The notes under the pieces are model-generated. The model saw only the letters and a list, made by a program, of their open reading frames with translations. It had not been told where the DNA came from and made no database searches. The position numbers and the translations under genes were made by a program. A stretch of DNA of 64,000 nt, from the NCBI GenBank assembly GCA_026260175.1, contig JAKCWW010000041.1, positions 2,627 through 66,626 on the forward strand. Direction: 5' to 3'. This DNA comes from Reticulitermes lucifugus (lineage: Eukaryota > Arthropoda > Insecta > Blattodea > Rhinotermitidae). Positions 23,761-34,485 of this stretch are shown piece after piece (the first letter of the stretch is position 1; each line of letters starts with the position of its first letter).

Positions 23761-25042
23761 GTTGCTACTACCCATTCTGAAAGCATTCGCTCAGAACACT
23801 TCCTTACTGTACGCTACTCTAAATTCTTGGTGTTTTCATTCTGTGTGAAGTATTACACGGGTATGTCACTCCAACCAATTGCAGTCCAGCCGTCCCCTGC
23901 ACGCACCAGGCAAGACCCCCCCCCCCAGAAGCCATTTAGGCTTCTGTGGTCAGTGGTCTGTAAGTCTGTCATTCTGCCTTTTGCTTTGCTGGGCTGGGGA
24001 AAACTACAGTCTAGCCTACGTCAAGTACGAGAGATGAACCGCGTAACACCCAATCAGTCCTAAAGCGTTGTTGCTACAATAACGTTGTCGTAAAAGACGG
24101 AGAAAGAGCCAATATTCGAAACGTGGCAATTATTTGAATTTTAAATCTTCAAAGCCCAGACAGTGGTTGATGCTTATGTATATTAAAGTGCCGTGGATTA
24201 CCGCGTGAATATTATGTTACCACGTCATATAATGATGCCGATTGCTAATAGGAGAGCCTCTGACCGCGCAGGCCGACGGGAGGATACGTTATATCACCAT
24301 AATCGCTTCTGTGTTTCTACACTTTCATGCATATTACTCCAAAAATTTGATGTACCGTTACGTTAACAGAATATCATACAATGCTTTTTAGGGGCTTAGA
24401 ATAAGACTTTCATAATTTACGTTGTGGACTGAATATTATGTTCTAAATAAACTTACAGAATACAGAAAGCATGAAATCCCATGCATTAAGTATGTCTCCC
24501 ATATTATAAAAACTGAGAACTCACTAGCTTCTACTGCAGTTTCGGCTAGCACCGATCACTCTGGTCTATATAATCACCAACTACGCTATAATTTTGGCCC
24601 TCAATGCGACATCATAGACATGAAATATGGAAAAAGCTTTTTGAAAAATCTTTAGCAGTAATTACGCTATTCCAGGAAACCCACCAACCGGTACTGGATG
24701 TGTGAAGAAGGCTGTTTAATGGTAACTTGGCAATGGGCAGCGAAATATTTGACTCTCCTGCTTTAGAAAAAGCAAATATTAAGCTCACCGCACCTTTTCC
24801 TTATTCTTGTCTATTTTTAAAGTGCTTAAACTTTATAAGCCTCAATACTTATGAATTTAAGAATCGACGAGACTGGCTGTGCAGTCAGCGAAGCGTAACG
24901 TCTTCGACCACTCTTAGTACTGTGATCGTGCCTTTGAATGCGTCGCTCGGGCACGGACACGTATTCGCCTTTCCTATGGCTATGTGTTGCTCTTTTTTGG
25001 TTCAAATTACGCGGTGTGATAACCCCCGCCTGGCCGATGCAG
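23761..25042. other. no gene seen; C-run
   Basis: An 11-base C run lies at 23916-23926. The frames at 23827-24063, 24422-24655 and 24727-25059 show no known domain, and the last one runs into the SINE. Confidence 0.5.
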
Positions 25043-25306
25043 GTGGCCGCACGGTCTAAGGCATAGGTCTGCGGTCGCTGGGATAGCGCATTCGAATCCC
25101 TCCGGGGACAAAGATGTCTGTCTCATGTTGAGTGTTGTGTGTTGTCAGGTAGAGGTCCGTGCGACGGGCCGATCCCTCGTCCAGGGGAGTCCTACCGAGT
25201 GTGTGTTTAGTCACTGAGTACGATCAGGTATAAAATAACCTTCCAAGCCTACAATGAGTAGGTAGAAGAAGTCAGACTAAGAAAGAAAGAAAGAAAATCA
25301 ATCCCC
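25043..25306 (+). mobile_element. SINE with tRNA-Leu-like head, copy 1
   Basis: The head contains GGTGGCCGCACGGTCTAAGG (A-box region, very like tRNA-Leu) and a B-box-like CATTCGAATCC near 25090. The body reads ATGTCTGTCTC...TGTTGTGTGTTGTCAGGTAG...GTGCGACGGGCCGATCC. The 3' end is AAGCCTACAATGAGTAGG, then AGTCAGACTAAG and a (GAAA)n tail. SINEs of this kind are transcribed by RNA polymerase III and moved by LINE enzymes. Copies 3 and 4 lie at 52 and 59.7 kb, also on the plus strand. Confidence 0.85.
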
Positions 25307-26311
25307 TCACTAATTAGTTTCAGCACTTTTCTGTAAGATCCACTGCTTCAGAAAATATTCTTGAATTCGAGGACAAGAAATTGCTTATTTCATAAATCCA
25401 TATAAAGCAGAAGTATATTTGCAATTGATAAAGAAGCATATGACAATTTGACGAATATTATGGATTTACTTACATCGTTCTTAGCCAAAATTTTATGCGT
25501 TCTTTTTCTAAATACATTTTCTGGAATTAAATTTTAAATGACACCTACGTATGATTAGAATTTGTGATTTCATAAATCATGACACTAGCAAATAGAATTT
25601 TATCTTTGAAAATAAACGTATATATATATTGGCTTGTAAACAACGAAGAACGGAAGGTCGTATGAATTAAAATGAAATTAGGCAAAAACAACTCTCGTGT
25701 ATAGTGTAAATGGCCAATCTACACTCTCTGTATTCCAGGAATTCAATTAATTTTGATAATGTCGACAAAGAGTAAAAGAGGCTATCGGAATGTGGTCACA
25801 TATTACGTTTTCTTTATTTTATTTGACGGCTGATATATTAATTTAGAGTGACAAGTCACCGAAGGCAGTATTTGTTACGGGGTTATGAGTGGAATGACCC
25901 TCCCAGCCCTCTTCAGAGTATGCGCGGAAACGTAAATATTTTCACAATCTACATGCCTATAGCTAACTACGTTGGTCGATATTCCGAGTAGTCCCCAGTC
26001 GCGCAGAGCAATTTGATCATAAGGAAGGAGTACTTAATTATGAGCTGAGCAATTTGTGTAGTGTTGTAGTGGGGTTCTACTTAGAATTGCGAAAAAGGAC
26101 ACTGTTCCTTCTGCAAGATATCAGAAAATGAATCCTTACAGTAACCATTTCGTTCTTGGAACATCAGTGTTTACCCTGTGCTCACATATCCAAGGTTTCA
26201 GTTTTAAGTTTCTATATACAATTTCGGTTTACACTAGCGACTCCATCTCATACGGGAACTGATGTAATTTCCAAGTGTGCGGTGAAGAATCATCCATTTC
26301 GAATATAAGAA
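25307..26311. other. no gene seen
   Basis: AT-rich spacer without recognisable features. Confidence 0.55.
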
Positions 26312-26358
26312 TAATTATTATTATTGTTACTATTATTATTATTATTATTATTATTATT
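26312..26358. repeat. (TTA)n microsatellite
   Basis: About 15 TTA units with one TTG interruption. Confidence 0.95.
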
Positions 26359-26544
26359 TGTTAGCACCTTTAAACAGGGTGTTTGAAATTACATACCTCA
26401 AACAAGCCATGTTTCCGGGCTGTATTGTTGCAGCTATTCTGCGGTTCTAATGTAACTGTAGTATATGTAATATTATTTCCCATGTTAAGCGTTTTGTACT
26501 TTTACGTTTGTACTTGCTGAAGTATGCGCCCAGTGCCCAGTATG

Positions 26545-27020
26545 GCCGTTCTTTATAGTACTTGATGTCTTGCTTTCCAAGAATGCTGTTCAGTTATCTT
26601 CTGAATGATTTTGAGATGGTTCTAATTGCCTCTTTTGTTACAGGAATCAATTTTATTTTTAAATTCCTCATATACCCTCCTGTTAATGCAAGATCTTCTC
26701 GTTTTAAAACCTTTAGGATTTCTCTCTTGATCATATTTGTATCTCATTAGATAGCAATTTTTAATAAGAGAAATGTTTCTTTCCCATCATCATGGATTAT
26801 GATGTAGGCTCACAGTACATTGTTGGGGATATTTCTGTCAGTTTTCACTTGTTGATTCCATAACACGGCTACCTTATTTTCATGACTTCTTTCTACTGAT
26901 TTAGGTATATGCTTATACCAGTGTTACTTGTTTTGATCCCTATTTCCTTGCATGTGTTAAAGTGTAGTTGGGGACACGCTCTATCCTGTCGCTTTATATG
27001 CTGCCATTTTGCCTATTTTG
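26545..27020 (-). pseudogene. C-terminal fragment of a retroelement polyprotein (decayed)
   Basis: Translating the minus strand in shifting frames gives 'VAVLWNQQVKTDRNIPNN', an 'IIIHDDGKETFLLLKIAI' segment, a 'DTNMIKREILKVLKREDLAL' segment, 'KLIPVTKEAIRTISKSFRRY' and a 'NSILGKQD' end. I recall this order from a tail found behind reverse transcriptases in many animal repeats ('WNQQVQTDRTIPNNKPDIII...'). Its 'KPDIII...LIDV...KKE...KYKDL' layout looks like a PD-(D/E)XK endonuclease. Here the PD pair is missing and stops interrupt the frame, so it is inactive. The element class is uncertain. A (TTA)n tract abuts its upstream side. Confidence 0.5.
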
Positions 27021-27045
27021 TAATTATTATTATTATTATTATTAC
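27021..27045. repeat. (ATT)n microsatellite
   Basis: Seven uninterrupted ATT units. Confidence 0.9.
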
Positions 27046-28564
27046 ACAGTTCTGACCGCTCTACCAAATCAGCACCTAGAGCCACATGTGGCCACCCCCA
27101 CCTCCTATCCTAGACCAGGGCTCTATAGCCTATGGCAGGCGTGTTCAAAGGAGCAGGCTAGCAGATTTTCTTGGAATGCGGCAGTCATTGTGGTTACAAT
27201 TTTTTACCCGACCAATTTTGTTACATTACGAAAAATGTGTACGTTTATTCCATAGCTGAAAGTGTATAGACTGTACATGATTGTCATTATTACGAAAAGA
27301 ATTTGTGATTTAGTAATATTCTATAAAAAGCGGAGTTGTGCGAAAGGTTGATATGTCGTTGGTCGGGCAGCGGCTGGGGTGTATGTTAATTTGGATTAAA
27401 GGTTTTACAAAACCTGCAACAAACCACGGCCCAAAAAGCGACCAAACCAGGACCACATAAGCAGTAATGTATTGAGTCCACCCACTTCCCAGGGCGGCGT
27501 GCGAAAGGTATGTTTATCTTTCGGCCTGATGGCGATAACCAATCATTGGAGTTAAGTACACGGATTTTGTATGGAGATAGCGCCTTGACAAGCCTCATAA
27601 CATGAACGTGTATTAAACTCTCTCTTATGACAACTATTAAAATGGTTGTAATTATTTGTAACGTCTATGTTATTATCTCACAAATGTAAAGTACACTGGA
27701 TCTGTAGATGAGTCGCACGGTATGTCCTTCCTAGGAATGAAATAGAGCAGCAATAATTCTACTAGTTAAGTAAGTCGGAACAAAATATAGAGCAGTAAGA
27801 AGTAGAATTTAAGGATTCCGTTCGGAACAACTGCTTTCAAATAGACGTATTTCTGCTTTCTTTCTTTCTTTCATCTTTGGTTGCCCTTCTGGTATGTACG
27901 AGTATAAAAGTGGTTATTGTTTGAGGGCTTCAATTTTTTTTGGACCGTGACAGAATTTCAAGTTTATAAAATGCTTAATTTGGAGAAACCACGACTGGCA
28001 ATAGATGAGGGAGAAAAAATTATGCTTTACTCGATGGGCGAGCCACAGCTTTATTAGATATTAAACAGTGGCTTCGAAAAGGAGAAAAATTAAATTTGAA
28101 GCTATACTTTGATGGATTTATACGGAAATAATTGACATAGATCCATAAAAGGCTATGCTGGACTGTAGATTTTGGTAGTGTAATAGGGCAGGCAATCATG
28201 TTGACCTCTCGAAAGTGAAATGTTACATTGCCACGCACATTATTTGCTGTTAATTTCATTTTGTGTTACAAATTTTAACTTGTTTCATCTGTAGGCCTAC
28301 ATGGCATATTCTAATAAATGCGTGAGTTTGGGCGCAAAAACCTGTTTAAATGTCTGATAAGTATAAATATGGTGTGTTGGCTACAAAAACTTTTAGATAA
28401 CTCGATATCTGATGTACCACAGCAGTGTTGCTGAGTATTTAATTCTTCTGTCATTGTGCATTCGACAAGGCCTAATGTTCCTGAAGACCTAAATCTTTCA
28501 TTAGAGTTGAATATTAAAGCCTTCAAGAAGTCGCTATAATACATGCAGTGTTCCAGTCATGGTA
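27046..28564. other. no gene seen
   Basis: AT-rich spacer. A (TTCT)n stretch lies at about 27855-27873 and one TAGGCCTA near 28292. The minus-strand frames at 27386-27598, 28020-28259 and 28311-28544 carry no motif. Confidence 0.5.
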
Positions 28565-28682
28565 ACAGCTACACAACATTGATTTCAGGCTTCCGCCGCG
28601 ATGTTGATGAGATCTGCGCTCTTTTGGGATATTACGCGGCGTAATATCCCAAAAGAGCGCAGATCTCAGCTACACAACACTT
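28565..28682. mobile_element. foldback repeat, copy 4: outer arms fused into a perfect palindrome
   Basis: The left arm 28609-28637 and right arm 28639-28667 are perfect 29-base complements with one base between them (GAGATCTGCGCTCTTTTGGG then ATATTACGC, and the reverse). These are the outermost modules of copies 1 and 3; all inner sequence is gone. CAGCTACACAACA occurs just before (about 28566) and just after (about 28667) the element as a direct repeat, with GCTTCCGCCGCGATG between the first one and the left arm. Confidence 0.8.
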
Positions 28683-28989
28683 TTGTTTTTCTCAGTAGCC
28701 TTGAACAAACATCCTACTCCAAAAATAAAAGTGATTACATTTCTGCCAATACGGCTCCGATTAGTATTAAGTCTAGCTTCATAAATGCGTGTGTAGTATA
28801 AAGCAGCCTCTATGGAACTTCAAATTCAAAAATCTTATGTAAAAATCAACAACTGAAATTACAGGAGGGATGTCTCAAGTGGTGAAAACCGAAACAAGCT
28901 AACCAACAACTAACCAATCACCAATTTACCACACCTTAAATTCTCGTCAGCATCAACGGCTTTATGTGTCAACCTCTATAGCAAACCTA
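28683..28989. other. no gene seen
   Basis: Short spacer. The frame at 28601-28801 begins inside the palindrome ('DITRRNIPKERRSQL') and is repeat-derived. Confidence 0.55.
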
Positions 28990-29440
28990 TGTATGGGATT
29001 CTGAATATTTTTCCCTCTAATATTTCTGGGGTCAAATTACAATTATTTGCAACGATGATTTATAGGTCCAAATATCTTCTTCGACACCTTATTTTCGAAA
29101 ACCCTTAGCTTATGTTCCTCCCTCAATGTGATAGATCAATCTTCACACCCAAAAAAAAAGTCAAAATTATAGTTCCGTATATATTAATTTTTATGTTTTT
29201 GGATAGCAAACTGGAAGACAAAAGATCCTGCACCGAATTATAGTGGGCATTCCTTGAGTTAAAACTGCTCTTAGTACTTCATGAATTGAATTTTGATTTG
29301 TTATTTGTTCCCAAATATTTGACCTCGTCCACGCTTTAAAAAGTTTATTACCTGCATTTACGTTGTGATTTTGTCCTACATTCTGTTCACAGTATATATA
29401 CTTAGTTTCCCCTCTGCACTAAATAGCTATATAAAAATGC
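28990..29440 (-). pseudogene. LINE reverse-transcriptase fragment, second copy
   Basis: The minus strand gives 'EVKYLGTN' near 29310-29330, 'SRNAHYNSVQDL' and then 'LSSSLLSKNIKINIYGTIIL' (about 29170-29230). A broken segment follows where the family has the YGCETW block and 'REEHRLRVFENKVLRKIFG'. These match, in the same order, the part of the 6635-7860 copy at about 7250-6950. Stops and frameshifts show it is dead. It lacks the tail module seen at 34, 51 and 61 kb. Confidence 0.65.
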
Positions 29441-30342
29441 AACGTAAATAAAACGTTGGCTATGACTTAAAATATTAAGCTGGGATGACTGTGTGGGATA
29501 GGGAATTCATCACGGTAATCTGAAAGAGTAACAGATACTCAAAAAGTACTTGCCTGTAGTGGGCCCAGTAATTTGATTTCCTTCTATATACGAATCCTCA
29601 TAAATGTGCATTAAGTCCTCTAATCTATTAATAAAGGCATTGTAGTTTTGAGCTGTTTGCAGGTTTATGCTCCGTAAGTATCTTAATCACTGTGGTTAGG
29701 ATATATTAGTCTATCAGTGTATTGTAGAATTTTTGAGGTATGGTCCAGTAAATATGTAATTAATTATTCCTTAAATGAGACACACACACACACACACAGA
29801 TATACAACCGGTTTAGTTAACCCTTTAAAGTTCACTGATTACTTTATGTAGCAAAACGCATAAGAATAAAAAAGTTTTGAATTTTCTCCGCATAGTATGT
29901 TTAGGTCTTCCGTCATATGGTCACAATAAACAATAATATATTCCTATAGGCTATTAAGGTATTATTCTTCACAATGGAGACAATCTCTACTCTGTCAGTT
30001 AGGAACTGGGTTGTTAAATAAAATTTAGATTAACTTGCGGCTTTAAATGGTGAGGCATTCAATGCTTATATTTATTCGTAGGGTGAATGAATGGTAAGTA
30101 AGGGATGTTATGTAGTAGGCTGAGACTGAGTCAAGTGCTTTCATGTGATGCTGAGTGAAAATAAAGCACGTATTTTGTTAGGTTTCTAACAGACTGTGGG
30201 ATGAAATTACAGATAACTGCCTCAAATAGAGTTTAAGTGGTGCACTGAAAGCCTATAAATCAGTTTTGTAAGTTAAAATTAGAGTCATAAACATATACTT
30301 ATGTTGGCGCATATAAGTGTTTACATGAATGCTTCTTTGCAG
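29441..30342. other. no gene seen; (CA)n tract
   Basis: A (CA)n microsatellite of about nine units lies at 29780-29798. The rest is AT-rich spacer. Confidence 0.6.
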
Positions 30343-30415
30343 GTGCGTCTGCCTGCAGTCGTGTTGTGAAGACAACCTGTCCCTCTCATTCAGGCTGTGG
30401 GTCTAGACTAGGACG
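30343..30415 (+). other. weak candidate exon
   Basis: A 73-base block richer in GC than its flanks is preceded by GCTTCTTTGCAG (acceptor-like, 30331-30342) and followed by GTAAGTGG (strong donor-like). One frame, starting at 30345, is open throughout and gives a Cys/Ser-rich peptide (ASACSRVVKTTCPSHSGCGS...). The polypyrimidine tract is weak, there is no second exon in view, and a block this short can occur by chance. Confidence 0.15.
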
Positions 30416-33400
30416 GTAAGTGGTCACAGGTAGAATGGGGTAGGTTTCGCAGCACGAGGTTAACTCTTTGCAGCATACAATAGACTGAGGTAAAAATAAA
30501 GTTGGAATTGGCACAAACAATAGTACCCTAAGTTTAACTTGCATAACATTTTAGGTTTAGGTGTAAATACAATTTATTACATAGAGTACAAATTATCACA
30601 TAACATTTATAATATTTCAAATATTTATTTTATCGCTTCCGTTATTCGCTGTCAAATCGCATATTTGTGTAATTTTGTACTCCGTAGTCTCTAAATAGTC
30701 GCAAACAGAATAAGGCCAAGTTCTGACATTACGTGTCCCCATTTTAAAGGCTTGTGCACACATCGTAAAAATTTCATAAGGCCAGTAACCCAATACTGCC
30801 AAAACTATACAAATTGTTTGGAAACAACAATGAGTATAATTGGTAAGTTTGCAAATTCCCAATTTTGCGAAATAAATCAATTCATTATGCGTATTCCAGA
30901 AATATGAACAATTCAAGTTCACACATGAAGTAGCTCTCTTTTAATAACTAATTAGGAGATACGTGCCTAAATTTGCTATTATATTAACATAGCTATTTTA
31001 AGGAGTTAATTTACTTTATTGCGTTAATAATTACTCACTTGCCAAGAATTATTTCGTTTCCCTATGAACTTTCCCATCTACTGATTATGCAAATTCGGCA
31101 CGCTTTTAAAAGATCAGCCTTCTCTCTCGCACCACATCAATATACTTGTAAATTCTAAACACTTACCGACAATTACTATTTAAATTTTTGCCTAAATTGT
31201 TGAAGGAGAAGTAATTAGTATACGCGATATGTGAAATTCTCACAGTGATGGGTTTCGACGTTAAGGTCATCGGAGATATGTACATACACGGCCCCACATC
31301 CCAGACTATTTTAATATTATTCAGTGCACTACTTCCAACACTCGTGCACCAGCATTCTTATTGCAACACTGCTACTTATGCATATTGAGAGGAAATATAT
31401 TGCATTGCACTCACCTACATTTCTCCTGTGTCGTTTATCTCGGCATGTAGCAGGCACTCTCCTGACAAACTCCAAAGAGTTTCCTGCCTCTGTTAGTAAT
31501 CAAATGACAAAACTGTGCTCTTTTACGAAGACAATTCCACACGTCAACCTTCGCAATCACGAACCTCAAAATGAGAGATGTCACTCGATATTACCGACTA
31601 CAGATCGTCTTCTCTGAAGCTAGTTTGGCGTGTGTTGTGATCCTTGACGACACGCGTTAATAATTTCACCGTGCGGGGAGCAAGGCTCCGTTTGTATAGG
31701 CTTCAGCGGCTTGGAGTAAGCAATGTCGTTAAAGCGAGCAGCAAAAATCCTTGTACTGAGGGAGAGAGACAGAGAATGATGACGACTACGTGGACGGCTT
31801 CTGCGCTCTAGCGGTAGGCGACGATATCTCTGTCTGGCACGTTGAAACCCATATCATTCCATCTCTTCCCCTCCCTCTCCCCTTTTCGTCACAAAAATAC
31901 CAACCGAACACACGACTTGTTCCATGCACTATCTTTTTCTATCGCTTACTCTTCAGGCACTACTTTAGCGCTCCCTCTTTTCTAACGTTGTTTTTCTTTT
32001 TATTCTACATTTCCATCGCAGCTATCTCCTTTTTCCGTACCTTTTGCCTCATACCTCGCAGGCACGCCCCTTTCTGTCTTCCCTCCGCGGCCTCACTAAA
32101 CTCTTCCACATGTCCCTTCACCCCTTGCTTACCCTGAGGCCCACCTACTCATCTGGACCAACCACACAGCATCTCTGGCTGCATGCGTGTAGAGTAGACT
32201 AGAAATGAGTTGGTGAAAACAAGTGAATTTGGAATTGAGGGTACAGAAGTTCCAAATCGTGACTATTGATAGAATTTGGGGCATTCTGCATTCGGTTCTT
32301 TCCCCACTGTGATCCATAAACACTTTTCGCTTTTATAAACTCACAAACGTAAAAACAAAACATTTTCTGTTTGGTATTATAGTCCACATGAAAGTTTGCA
32401 TATTCTTCCTTTACATGTCTGTTTTTCGCTAATTAAGCCAAACAGTCTCGCCGAAATTTCAAGTAATTCTGGGATAATAAATTTGTTAGACACGTGAAAT
32501 GATTCTTTTTATGGGTGACCAACTCACTGAAAAGTCTCTAATATACAATACGTCAGTGGATAATGAACCATTTCTGCATCAAAATTCGAAGCGGTGGAAT
32601 AATGCCATGCGTAATCCGCCTAAATGCGGATTTATTTTGAATTGTGTGAGATGTAGAGTAGACAGATTGAATGACGTCATATTATTTCAATACTAAACCT
32701 AATCATTCTCGTATTTCATAGCAAAATTACTTCCATATTCCATTTGTAGGCTGGAATAATTTCCTTGAGCCTAACACTTAGAAACATGCTTTGGAAATGT
32801 AATAGAAAAGTTTAAGTGACAGCTGTAAACATGCACAAAATATGAGTGTTGTACAGGCAGGTATTTTGTAATTATCCACATTGAAGACCGTGAAAATATC
32901 GGGCCACGTTTTCAAATCCAAATATTTCACTGAATCTTTATTAACACACACACGGTATTCTAATTCCTAACATATTTATTATTAGAAGATATTTATTCAA
33001 GAGTTTACTCTTACAGACCCATGAAATAACTTCTGTGTAGGAATCATACTGTCTGTACTTTACGTTTCCTATTCGCACTGGGTCACAGTTCGTCCCTTGA
33101 CACTGTCACGGTAGCACACGCTTCAGCACTTGAATTGATAAGCTCACAAGGCTTTGACACTCCAACATGAGTACAAGTACTAACTGTAGGTAAATAAATA
33201 CAGAAACAATTACGCTACTTCTTTGTCTGGCTATCAGTCCAGAGAAGATGCCTGTGTAGACACATTTGTCAGTCCCAACAGTGCACAAGCCACAATCCAC
33301 AATCCACAAACTACAATAGCAGACACTTATCATGCTCTGTGTGGAAGAAAGAGTAGAGGCAGTCGTCAACATGCGGCTGACTTTCCAAAGAAGCCGCGGT

Positions 33401-34061
33401 GTTTCCTTGCTGTCTCCGCGTGTCTCCTCAGACATATGGTCCTGTCTGCAAGGTTTCCTCTACACAACTCATGCACACACACATAACCTAAAGTTATAAA
33501 CACCCTTCCTTCCATTTAGTGCTAATTAATATAACGGCACATTATGTACCGCAAAGGGGAAGGGGGGGAAGAGATATAAAAAAGATGAAAGGACGAAAGG
33601 AAATACATATAAATCCTACATAGACCTAAGTATAAAAGTAAACTTAAAGTAGTTGAGAATCGTTAATCTGTTTTATGTTGGTCCTAGAACGTCAAGTGTA
33701 TATAGACACACAGTAACGGCAGTCATTCAGACGAGAGAAGAGGGACTTTGGTGGAATAAAAAATAGCCACAACTACTCTTTTCTAGTAGACAGTTATACT
33801 ACTTTAGGCAACAATTAGGCTGTACCTACTTGACCAAACTTTTTGCTGGAAATTAACCATAAGTTTTGTCAAAAGATTTCAAAAAGGTACCCATAAATAC
33901 AAGAAAATTAGAAGACCGTATATGGGTAAATGCTTATGTCCAAAACCAGAAAGGCCAATACGAACTTGTTTCATAGGATAACGCCTGTGAAGTTGGCCAA
34001 ACTTGCAACTTGTCATATTTGGCCACACTTTTACGGAACCAGCGAATTCCTTTTATATTAT
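30416..34061. other. no gene seen
   Basis: A 3.6-kb stretch. The GC-richer patch at about 31620-31830 and the overlapping frames at 31324-31617, 31790-32137 and 33106-33486 show no known domain. At about 33290-33315 'CACAATCCACAATCCACAAA' is a small internal tandem. I cannot assign any of these to a gene. Confidence 0.45.
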
Positions 34062-34485
34062 ACTAACTAACTAACTAACTGACAGGTCAATTCCATGGAG
34101 CAGAGTCCTTCCTGAGAAGCTGACAGGTCCTCAGATAGTAAAGAAATTCCCCGATTTTATGGAACCCAAAGGTTTATTACGCCATTCACAAGCGCCCTCT
34201 ACCTGTCCCTAACCTAAGCCACATTAATCCAGTCATGCCCCATTCCCTTTCTTTAAGATCCATTTTAATATTATCCTCATATGTAAGCCTTGGTTTTCCA
34301 ATTGGCCTCTTTCCGTCAGGTCTCCCAACTAAAATCCTGTACGCATCTCTCCTGTCCCCCATGCATGCCACATTCCCCGCCCATCTCATTATATTATTCA
34401 TTATTTTCTTCATAGTGATTAATCCATAATTTTGACTCCTGCGTGCCTTAATTCTTGGCGACAGTTTCACATTTAGCGGTATGCT
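34062..34485 (-). mobile_element. LINE 3' end, copy A (with C-terminal tail coding and (GTTA)n)
   Basis: The minus-strand frame from 34470 contains 'MRWAGNVACMGDRRDAYRIL', 'VGRPDGKRPIGKPRLTYEDN' and 'IKMDLKEREWG'. This is the tail module of the LINE family whose reverse transcriptase lies at 6.6-7.8 and 29 kb. A frameshift then leads to 'ALVNGVINLWVP' at about 34150-34190. The 3' untranslated end (GACCTGTCAGCTTCTCAGGA, then AGGACTCTGCTCC) is followed by GTTAGTTAGTTAGTTAGT, the plus-strand ACTAACTAACTAACTAAC at about 34063-34081. The copy is 5'-truncated upstream of 34485. Confidence 0.8.

Noticed and set aside
23827-24063. 78-codon Pro-containing frame
   Set aside because: It includes an 11-base C run and shows no domain or conserved start.
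25043-25110. Possible genuine tRNA-Leu gene
   Set aside because: The head is followed by a SINE body and GAAA tail, the acceptor stem does not close, and the same unit recurs at 52 and 59.7 kb.
31790-32137. 115-codon frame in a GC-richer patch
   Set aside because: Low-complexity Phe/Ser/Pro content from pyrimidine-rich DNA, no domain and no splice context.
33106-33486. Overlapping frames on both strands around 33.3 kb
   Set aside because: They contain a short internal tandem (CACAATC) and no recognisable motif; mutual overlap on both strands suggests chance.
34062-34081. Possible insect telomere-like (TTAGG)n repeat
   Set aside because: The unit is the tetranucleotide GTTA, not TTAGG, and it is the 3' tail of a LINE present in three places.
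34235-34429. Plus-strand frame within LINE copy A
   Set aside because: Antisense shadow of the LINE tail coding sequence.
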